Below, piece by piece: positions 18,486-24,632 of a stretch of DNA of 38,507 nt (positions are counted from its first letter, which is position 1; each line of letters begins with the position of its first letter). Location of the stretch: NCBI GenBank assembly GCA_022361195.1, contig JAKSBJ010000324.1, positions 1 to 38,507 on the forward strand. The letters are read 5' to 3'. The stretch is from Flavobacteriales bacterium. GTDB taxonomy: Bacteria; Bacteroidota; Bacteroidia; Flavobacteriales_D; Crocinitomicaceae. The position numbers and the translations under genes are program-made. Below the pieces are notes generated by a model that made no database searches, was not told the DNA's origin, and saw nothing but the letters and a program-made list of their open reading frames with translations.

Positions 18486-18512
18486 TAAAAAGTGCTTTGA
18501 AATTCAAAGTAA
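18486..18512 (-). promoter_or_regulatory. palindromic operator before the radical-SAM operon
   Basis: The plus-strand core CTTTGAAATTCAAAG (18495-18509) is a perfect 7-1-7 palindrome flanked by TAAAAAGTG and TAA. The whole box matches the one at 19481-19505 at 23 of 25 positions, including an exact 17-base stretch. It ends 3 nt upstream of the start codon. I see no good -33/-7 pair here, only a TTACTTTG one mismatch from the -7 consensus inside the box. It is likely a repressor site for the adjacent winged-helix regulator. Confidence 0.6.
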
Positions 18513-18528
18513 TTGTTTAAAAAAATTT

Positions 18529-18822
18529 TTACATCTTCTTTAGCAACTGCTCCAATGCGTTAATATGGTCCTGAAAAGCATTTCGACCTTTATGGGTTAC
18601 CTTATAACTAGTGTTCGTTTTTTTGCCCACAAATCGCTTGCGAACTTCAATATATTCAAGCTTTTCCAGTCCTGCAACGTGAGAGGCTAAATTACCATCG
18701 GTGAGCTCTAATTGCTCCTTAATTGACTTATAATCTACCCACTCATTGACCATTAAAATGGACATGATTCCCAGTCGAACCCGACTTTCAAAAGCTTTAT
18801 TTAAAGCGTCAATTTTTCCCAC
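18529..18822 (-). CDS. winged-helix transcriptional regulator (HTH_34/MarR-like)
   Basis: A 97-residue cytoplasmic DNA-binding protein. SRVRLGIMSILMVNEWVDY is helix 1-2, SIKEQLELTDGNLASHVAGL is the recognition helix region, and EYIEVRKRFVGKKTNTSYKV forms the wing, followed by a C-terminal dimerisation helix. This short form is common in Bacteroidota, typically beside a small membrane protein, as here. Translation begins at a GTG (18822-18820) that shares its first G with the TAG stop of the upstream membrane gene, so the pair is coupled. Palindromic boxes in front of this operon and of the radical-SAM operon point to autoregulation and control of the neighbour. Confidence 0.88.
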   Translation of the reverse strand: MGKIDALNKAFESRVRLGIMSILMVNEWVDYKSIKEQLELTDGNLASHVAGLEKLEYIEVRKRFVGKKTNTSYKVTHKGRNAFQDHINALEQLLKKM

Positions 18823-19481
18823 TAAGCAACTGCTTTTCTGTCGTATTTAAAGTACATTATGGTTCCATAAACAATGTGTAATACACCAAACCCAAAGGCC
18901 CAAAAATAAAGTCCTTCTCCATAATGACCATCGCTAATTCTGTACATGCAAATTACCGCCAGGGCCATTTCAGACAAAGCTAAATATTTAATGTCTACAT
19001 GCACATATTTAGAAGCGTTAAGCAATGCCAAACCGTAAAAGATCAAAGTGGCAGGAGCTACAAGCGTGTATGCTTCCATTTTATACAAACACAAAGTAAA
19101 AGCACCTCCAAAGGCCAAAGGAACCATTAAACTAATTGCTAATTTGAATGAGAGTTTTGTAAACAAATTTCTTTTTTGTTTTCGGGCCTTAAGCCAGGTA
19201 AACAATACACCGGTAGAAATGGCAGAAACCAAAATTAAAAGTGCTATTAATCCCAATTTTAACTCTAAAGATTCCAATTTGTTATCATAACGTCCCGTGG
19301 CGTAATAGTGTAAACTCAAGTTTTCAAATTGTCGAATTTCCATCCACGCCCAAAATGATCCTCCTAAGGCAATTAAACCGGCAAAAACTCCGGATATACC
19401 ACTCAACGAAAGAAACTTGGTGGATTGCTCCATGATCTTGCGAATTTCTTTCAGATCTTCTATCGGATTTTTTGTTGTCAT
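18822..19481 (-). CDS. multi-pass membrane protein co-expressed with the winged-helix regulator
   Basis: A 219-residue protein starting at the ATG 19481 (MTTKNPIEDLKEIRKIME). An upstream in-frame ATG at 19535 would add 18 residues but lies beyond the predicted promoter and operator, so I prefer the shorter form. A cytoplasmic N-terminal helix is followed by about six hydrophobic segments, with basic loops such as LKARKQKRNLF. No domain family is recognised. Gene pairs of this type (membrane protein plus 90-100-residue winged-helix protein) are frequent in Bacteroidota; the membrane partner may sense something and tether or signal to the regulator (inference). Its stop overlaps the regulator start by one base. 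Confidence 0.75.
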   Translation of the reverse strand: MTTKNPIEDLKEIRKIMEQSTKFLSLSGISGVFAGLIALGGSFWAWMEIRQFENLSLHYYATGRYDNKLESLELKLGLIALLILVSAISTGVLFTWLKARKQKRNLFTKLSFKLAISLMVPLAFGGAFTLCLYKMEAYTLVAPATLIFYGLALLNASKYVHVDIKYLALSEMALAVICMYRISDGHYGEGLYFWAFGFGVLHIVYGTIMYFKYDRKAVA

Positions 19482-19505
19482 AAAAAGTGCTTTGAAAAAC
19501 AAAGT
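19481..19505 (-). promoter_or_regulatory. palindromic operator before the regulator operon
   Basis: CTTTG (19490-19494) and CAAAG (19500-19504) are separated by 5 nt. With the flank TAAAAAGTG it matches the box at 18486 at 23 of 25 positions. It covers the -7 element and probable transcription start of the promoter at 19500-19529, so protein bound here would block transcription. Confidence 0.65.
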
Positions 19506-19529
19506 TAAAATATTAAATGAATTAGTCAA
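19500..19529 (-). promoter_or_regulatory. promoter of the membrane protein/regulator operon
   Basis: On the minus strand TTG (19529-19527), a 19-nt spacer and TAACTTTG (19507-19500) match the Bacteroidota sigma-A promoter exactly. The transcript would start near 19494, giving a leader of about 13 nt before the ATG at 19481. The downstream half overlaps the palindromic operator. Confidence 0.65.
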
Positions 19530-19616
19530 GCTCATATTACGGATTTAACATCTCTTAAGAATTGGGGTTGAATTGAAAAAAATGAAGTGTAAAAGTCACT
19601 AAATCAAATAAATATG

Positions 19617-19751
19617 TAGTTTTGATTCGAGAAATTTGTATATTAAGTGTTATTACCTAGAAAATGCCCTCCTTTTTGTAAGGTTTTAGGTGTAAGTGCG
19701 TGTTTATCAGATTGTATGTAGAGAAGGGATGCTTATAATAAGATCTAAAGA
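19617..19751 (+). promoter_or_regulatory. putative promoter element and 5' leader of the T9SS repeat protein
   Basis: The 216-nt gap 19536-19751 has no gene. TAGTTTTG at 19617-19624 matches the -7 consensus, but no TTG is at proper spacing. The resulting leader of about 125 nt contains a nested inverted repeat at 19655-19691 (outer arms ACCTA and TTTTAGGT with a bulged G, inner arms CCTT and AAGG). It is not followed by a T-run, so it reads as a leader hairpin and not a terminator. Confidence 0.3.
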
Positions 19752-22700
19752 ATGCGATTAGAGAAAAAACTGCCCCAAGCTAAAGGAAGAAACATATTCC
19801 TTTTGCTTTTATTTTTGATTTTGGCAAATGATGGATTTAGTCAAACAATTTTTGCCAGAGGGAACGGAGATTGGGATGTTCCGGGAAGATGGTCAACAAT
19901 TGGAGTTGGAGGCCCTTCTTGTGGATGTACTCCTGCTCCCGGAGATGATGTGTTAATCGATGGGTATGACATTGATATTGATGCTGGAACTGGGGATGTA
20001 ACAGTAAACAGCGTTAAAATTACCAATGCGAGAAACTCCGATGTTCGTTTACGAATCCAAGACGGTTCAACTTTAACAGTTACCAATGATTTTGAAATTG
20101 AATCGGACGATGCCGGAAATGATGCCGAATTAACAGTAGAAGATGCTGGATCAGGTTTGGATATTGGAGGTGATTTCTTGGCTGATCAAAATGCAGGAGA
20201 TGATTTACTCATTGACATTGATGACGACTGCGTGGTCAATATTAGTGGAGATGCGGACTTTTTGCAGGATGGTGGCGATGATATGCAGCTAAACCTTAAT
20301 ACCAATAGTGGAAATGCAGCTGAGTGGCATGTGACTGGGGATATGACTTTTGATCATGATGGAGGTGATGATATTATTGTGTTGGTCGATGACATAAACA
20401 GCTTGTTGGATGTTGATGGAGATCTGACGGTTAGATTGAATACCGGAGATGATGACGATTTTACCTTTAATCTGGACAATGGGGATGTTACTATTGCTGG
20501 AGATTTAAATCTTACCAGATCTGATGATTGTGCGCAAATTGATTTGGATATGGAGGAATGTATCCTAACTTGTGATGACATCAATATTAATTCAGGTGGT
20601 GATTTGTTTACAGATGGAGCAGTTCGTTTTTTCATCGATGGATCTTCAGAAATTAATTGTGCCAATTTTACTTCTACTTTCACTGGAGGTGATGATTTAT
20701 ACATTCGAATCAATGTCTCTAATGGAACATCTGGAGAGTTAAATGCGAGTGGAAATATGACATTGACCCGTACAGCAGGTGATGACATTGAAATTATGCT
20801 GGATGAAGATAATTCCGAATTAAACGTGGGGGGGAATTTTACGTTTACTTCTTCAGGACCAGATTCGGAGGAGTTTGAATTTTATCTGGATAACAATTCC
20901 ACTGTTGACATTGGTGGGAATTGCACTCTAAACACAATAGATGGCGAGGACGAAGGAGGAAACTTATACCTAATTTGGTTAGAAGGCGGTACTGATGATC
21001 CAACTTTTCATGTTGGGGGTAATTTTACATGGACTACCACGATTGACATTGTAGATACTGAAATTGATTTGGACGGAGGGACTTTTGATGTAGATGGTAG
21101 TATGACATTGACCCAAAATGCTGGAGGAAATGATTTTGATGTGACAATTGATGAAGATGCGGTTGTAACGGTTGGAGGCAGTTTTTCCATGACCAATAAC
21201 GGAGGAGACGATATGTCCTTCAGAATGGGAGAAGCTGGAGCTACAACTTCCACTTTTACAGTTACGGGAGCCGCTTCTTTTATTCAAAACAACAGTGGCA
21301 GTGGAGCTACCTGGACACAACGAATTTACAATGGAGCACAGCTAATTATTGGAGGTAGTTTGACTGAAACGACCAATTTTGCCAGTTCCCCATTACATCT
21401 TTTAGATATTCAGGATAACTCAGAGGTTTCGGTAAGTGGGAATGTGAATTTAAATGCTCCTGCTTCAGGCGAATTGGAGATCAGATTAATAGATAATGCC
21501 TTTTTTAGAATTGGAGGAAATTTTGTTAGAGCTGCTGCGCCAAATGCTTTTGGTGAATTTGATTGCTCAACAGGAACACCCACTTGTGAATATATGGGAA
21601 CCTCAGCTCAGGTGATTGCAGAAGATGCCGGAAGTGGAGGAGATAGTTTTTATTATTACAATCTGGAGATAGATAATTCATTTGGTACCATTCCGCAATT
21701 AACCATGGAAGGTTTAGCAACTGTTCATGGAGATTTAACCATGAATGATGGAGTGGTGGAATCTGATGCAACGGACATTTTAGTGGTAGATGATAATGGA
21801 ACAACTTCCAACGCTTCAGATGCTAGTTATGTAGATGGTTATATGCGTAAAGTAGGGAATGATGCTTTTACATTTCCGTGTGGAAACGGAGGGTTTTATG
21901 CTCCATTAGGAATAACTGCACCAACAGGAGCCACTGAGCAGTTTGAATGTCGCTATTTACTTTCTACCCCTCATGATGACGGTTATGATTCAACTGCTAT
22001 CCCAAGTGGAATTGATCACATTTCAAAAGTAGAGTATTGGCAGGTGAACCGAACAGCAGGTTCTTCTAACCCAACCGTAACTTTATCATGGGATACTCCT
22101 CGAAGTGGAGGTGTTACCTCTCCGGCAGACCTTCGGTTTATGCGTTGGGATGGCTCAGCCTGGCAAACTCATGGAGCTGCAGGAGTAGCCGGGACAGCTA
22201 CGGCGGGTACCCTAAACAATAGTACAGCGGTAACGGTTTTTAACGGAGATCCATTCACGCTTGGTACAGTTACTCCAATTAATCCTTTACCAATTGAACT
22301 TTTAGATTTTACCGCTGAGTTGGAAATTGATCATGTCAATTTAAGATGGACCACCAAGTCCGAAAGCGATAACGATTATTTTACCGTTGAAAGAAGTCAA
22401 GAGGGGGATCAATGGGAGCCCATTGTAGAAGTAGATGCCGCCGGAAATAGTTCTGTTGAATTAGATTATGAAACTGTCGATTTAAATCCTCTAAATGGTA
22501 CTTCCTACTATCGTTTAAAGCAAACCGATTTTGATGGTACTTATTCCTATTCGCCAGTAGCGGTAATCAATAGGGAAATTCAGTTAACCATCTATCCAAA
22601 TCCAACAAATGGAACTGTAAGTGTTGTGGGAGAGTCAACCATTGATGATATTGTTGTTTACAATGCTACCGGACAAGTAGTAGCGGTTGATAGTCAGCAA

Positions 22701-22811
22701 TATGATGGCGAGTGGAAACTGTCAACTGATAATTTGGCCGACGGAACTTACTTTTTACATTTAATCACTCCAGGAGGAGCTGTTGTCGAGAGATTGATAG
22801 TTAGACATTAA
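19752..22811 (+). CDS. secreted Asp-rich repeat protein with type IX sorting domain
   Basis: A 1019-residue surface or secreted protein. A Sec signal lies at residues 1-31 (ends DGFSQ). Residues ~60-640 hold about 16 degenerate repeats of 27-31 residues with the pattern hydrophobic-x-V-x-GD-x-T...GGDD-x-x-I-x-LD, e.g. EWHVTGDMTFDHDGGDD and ELNASGNMTLTRTAGDD, suggesting a right-handed beta-helix with an Asp ladder, possibly calcium-binding. A non-repetitive region (~640-850), a fibronectin-like domain (IELLDFTAELEIDHVNLRW onward) and a T9SS type A sorting domain beginning LTIYPNPTNGTV follow, ending ERLIVRH. Probably an adhesin or surface-layer-like protein anchored via T9SS; ligand unknown. 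It converges on the outer-membrane gene at 22814 with a 2-nt gap. Confidence 0.88.
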   Translation: MRLEKKLPQAKGRNIFLLLLFLILANDGFSQTIFARGNGDWDVPGRWSTIGVGGPSCGCTPAPGDDVLIDGYDIDIDAGTGDVTVNSVKITNARNSDVRLRIQDGSTLTVTNDFEIESDDAGNDAELTVEDAGSGLDIGGDFLADQNAGDDLLIDIDDDCVVNISGDADFLQDGGDDMQLNLNTNSGNAAEWHVTGDMTFDHDGGDDIIVLVDDINSLLDVDGDLTVRLNTGDDDDFTFNLDNGDVTIAGDLNLTRSDDCAQIDLDMEECILTCDDININSGGDLFTDGAVRFFIDGSSEINCANFTSTFTGGDDLYIRINVSNGTSGELNASGNMTLTRTAGDDIEIMLDEDNSELNVGGNFTFTSSGPDSEEFEFYLDNNSTVDIGGNCTLNTIDGEDEGGNLYLIWLEGGTDDPTFHVGGNFTWTTTIDIVDTEIDLDGGTFDVDGSMTLTQNAGGNDFDVTIDEDAVVTVGGSFSMTNNGGDDMSFRMGEAGATTSTFTVTGAASFIQNNSGSGATWTQRIYNGAQLIIGGSLTETTNFASSPLHLLDIQDNSEVSVSGNVNLNAPASGELEIRLIDNAFFRIGGNFVRAAAPNAFGEFDCSTGTPTCEYMGTSAQVIAEDAGSGGDSFYYYNLEIDNSFGTIPQLTMEGLATVHGDLTMNDGVVESDATDILVVDDNGTTSNASDASYVDGYMRKVGNDAFTFPCGNGGFYAPLGITAPTGATEQFECRYLLSTPHDDGYDSTAIPSGIDHISKVEYWQVNRTAGSSNPTVTLSWDTPRSGGVTSPADLRFMRWDGSAWQTHGAAGVAGTATAGTLNNSTAVTVFNGDPFTLGTVTPINPLPIELLDFTAELEIDHVNLRWTTKSESDNDYFTVERSQEGDQWEPIVEVDAAGNSSVELDYETVDLNPLNGTSYYRLKQTDFDGTYSYSPVAVINREIQLTIYPNPTNGTVSVVGESTIDDIVVYNATGQVVAVDSQQYDGEWKLSTDNLADGTYFLHLITPGGAVVERLIVRH

Positions 22812-22813
22812 TT

Positions 22814-23560
22814 TTAATTGTCCTTTTCTCTATCTCCCATTTTTTTATCTTTTCTTTCATTGAAGAAATAGCGGAGATCTATAGTGGCATAACTCCCTCT
22901 AATATTTCCAATAGATAGGACATCTCCACCTTCATGTTCGTAAGACATGGCAAAAGTAGCTATTGGTGCAAAAGGTAGATGATAAGAGGCTCCTAAGTAA
23001 AAATAACCAAACTTCTTGGTGCGATATTCAAAACCAAGGTTTGCATCCATGGCACCCTGTAGTTTTCCACGATAAGCACCTTCCATTAAAAAGTATGAAC
23101 TAACACCTTCAATATTGGTGAAAACCTGAACATCTGATGGAAAAAGTACCATACTCGCTCCTAAGGAGGTATTCATATAAAACTGCTCACCTAAACGAAT
23201 GTAAATTAAACCTGAAACCGGAATAGAGTAAGAAATCATTCTGACGTCATTAGAACCACTCCAACCTGAATCAGGCATTTCGTAAAAAAGGTCAAAATTT
23301 CGTTGTGTAAAGTTAATTCCAGTTTCCACTGAAAAATTCTTAGTAAAGCCATGTCTTACCACCATTCCAAACACGTTTCCAAATTTTTGACGTGTGCTGG
23401 ATAGGAGAGGACCTTCATTGAAATCCTGCTCATAAGTACCAATAAAACGGTTAGGAACAATAGGTTTATACTGAATTCCAAAAGTGGTAATTCCTTTTTG
23501 AGAAAAACCATTTCCAGCCAATGTTACCAGCATAAAAAATAAAATAATGTGCTTTTTCAT
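22814..23560 (-). CDS. outer-membrane beta-barrel protein
   Basis: A 248-residue protein with a signal peptide (1-20, ends GNGFSQ). Its alternating strands and aromatic-rich segments (GFTKNFSVETGINFTQRNF, LGEQFYMNTSLGASM, KFGYFYLGASYHLPFAP) fit a small porin-like 8-stranded barrel. A terminal strand ATIDLRYFF is followed by a charged tail, unusual because a barrel normally ends with its last aromatic residue. No specific function is evident. It is single on its strand, separated from the gene before it by 53 nt. Confidence 0.7.
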   Translation of the reverse strand: MKKHIILFFMLVTLAGNGFSQKGITTFGIQYKPIVPNRFIGTYEQDFNEGPLLSSTRQKFGNVFGMVVRHGFTKNFSVETGINFTQRNFDLFYEMPDSGWSGSNDVRMISYSIPVSGLIYIRLGEQFYMNTSLGASMVLFPSDVQVFTNIEGVSSYFLMEGAYRGKLQGAMDANLGFEYRTKKFGYFYLGASYHLPFAPIATFAMSYEHEGGDVLSIGNIRGSYATIDLRYFFNERKDKKMGDREKDN

Positions 23561-23613
23561 ATTCCTAAATTAGTTCATTCTAGCCACAAAAACTTACTCT
23601 AAATAAACGATAA

Positions 23614-23970
23614 TCAGCTATTTTTTACATATCCAATAATTCCAAGAGCAAGAATGGCAAAGAAGAAAAGTACCAACGAATAACGTAGAATTTTATTGGG
23701 AATAAGAGGTTTTCTATAATTGGCTGAAACCTCAAAGTTAGCCTTTTGAGCTCGGCTAAACTCCTTTTGTGGAACGGCGAAAAGGTAAACAGTTTCTCCT
23801 TTCTTTTCTAAGTCAGAAACATCCTTCTCGTACCAAATATTCCATTCAGAAAGCCTTTTTTCAAACAAATCAGCCTCAGCTTCCGAATAGAAATTAAAGA
23901 CCTTGTAACGGTTATCCGTTGGGTGATCTTTATAATTAACTAATCCTAATGTTCCTATTCTTCTACCCAT
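23614..23970 (-). CDS. small protein with C-terminal membrane anchor
   Basis: A 118-residue unassigned protein. Residues 1-85 are soluble and mixed alpha/beta (RYKVFNFYSEAEADLFEKRL looks like a ferredoxin-like or ACT-like half). A basic stretch and a single TM helix (about 96-115, LVLFFFAILALGIIGYV) end the protein with a short tail, so the soluble part probably faces the cytoplasm. Its start overlaps the end of the nitroreductase gene by 16 nt, and it is likely expressed from the promoter at 24565. No function is inferred. Confidence 0.65.
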   Translation of the reverse strand: MGRRIGTLGLVNYKDHPTDNRYKVFNFYSEAEADLFEKRLSEWNIWYEKDVSDLEKKGETVYLFAVPQKEFSRAQKANFEVSANYRKPLIPNKILRYSLVLFFFAILALGIIGYVKNS

Positions 23971-24548
23971 TCCGTAAAATATTCAATTGGCTTTCGGTGT
24001 CCTTTTGGCCATTCATATCCTTCTTTAGGATATCCAATATAAAACAGTGCAAGGCATTTGTCATCTTCTCCCAATCCTAAAAATTCATTCATCTCTGGAG
24101 TATAAATGAGCTTAGGTGTTGACCAAAAGCTTCCTAACCCCCAGGCAGTGCAGGTGAGATACATATTTTGAATTGCACAAGCTACTGCTTCAATTTCCTC
24201 CAATTCTAAAATGGTGCTTTTAGGATCTCGTTTTAAGGACACAGCTATAACCGCTCCAGCCATTTTGGGACGATTTTTTAGCTTATTGAATTTCGTTTCT
24301 AAAAAATCTTCACGAGCTGTCTTCTTTTGATACAGTTCGCACAAAAAGTCGGATAATTGATGTCGTCCATCCTTTAAAAATACCTTAAAGGTCCAAGGTT
24401 GAGTAGAACCATGATTAGGAGCCCAAATGGCATTGTTCAGGATACGTTCAACTTGTTCGCGATGAACCAGACGGTCCGAATAGTATTCGGGAGTTACAGT
24501 TCTTCGGTCACGAATCAAGTCTGATATTTCACTTAAATTATATTTCAT
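23955..24548 (-). CDS. nitroreductase family protein
   Basis: A 197-residue flavoprotein, expected to bind FMN and use NAD(P)H. The N-terminal LIRDRRTVTPEYYSDRLV and the following ILNNAIWAPNHGSTQPWTFKVF contain the FMN-phosphate and isoalloxazine-contacting positions of the family. LTCTAWGLGSFWSTP and LALFYIGYPKEG are the other conserved stretches. The physiological substrate is unknown; many family members reduce quinones or nitroaromatics. It leads a two-gene operon with the small membrane protein downstream, under a clear promoter. Confidence 0.9.
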   Translation of the reverse strand: MKYNLSEISDLIRDRRTVTPEYYSDRLVHREQVERILNNAIWAPNHGSTQPWTFKVFLKDGRHQLSDFLCELYQKKTAREDFLETKFNKLKNRPKMAGAVIAVSLKRDPKSTILELEEIEAVACAIQNMYLTCTAWGLGSFWSTPKLIYTPEMNEFLGLGEDDKCLALFYIGYPKEGYEWPKGHRKPIEYFTEWVEE

Positions 24549-24564
24549 GCTAACAAATGTGTGA

Positions 24565-24596
24565 CAAATTTAGTGCTTTCTGCTCATTCATAACAA
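24565..24596 (-). promoter_or_regulatory. promoter of the nitroreductase operon
   Basis: Minus-strand TTG (24596-24594), a 21-nt spacer and TAAATTTG (24572-24565) fit the Bacteroidota promoter consensus. The ATG at 24548 would have a leader of about 10 nt. Confidence 0.6.
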
Positions 24597-24632
24597 TCTG
24601 ATTTAAGTATCTTAGATTACAACTTTTAACGA

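Noticed and set aside
18511..18530. A- and T-rich run after the regulator as a terminator.
   Set aside because: No GC-containing stem precedes it; it is only an AT tract.
19482..19535. Longer start (ATG 19535) for the membrane protein.
   Set aside because: The extension lies over the predicted promoter and operator, and the shorter form begins with a plausible soluble helix.
20354..21320. Long antisense open frames inside the repeat gene.
   Set aside because: They are Ser/Pro/Ile-rich shadows of a repetitive GC-poor sequence and lack recognisable domains or start context.
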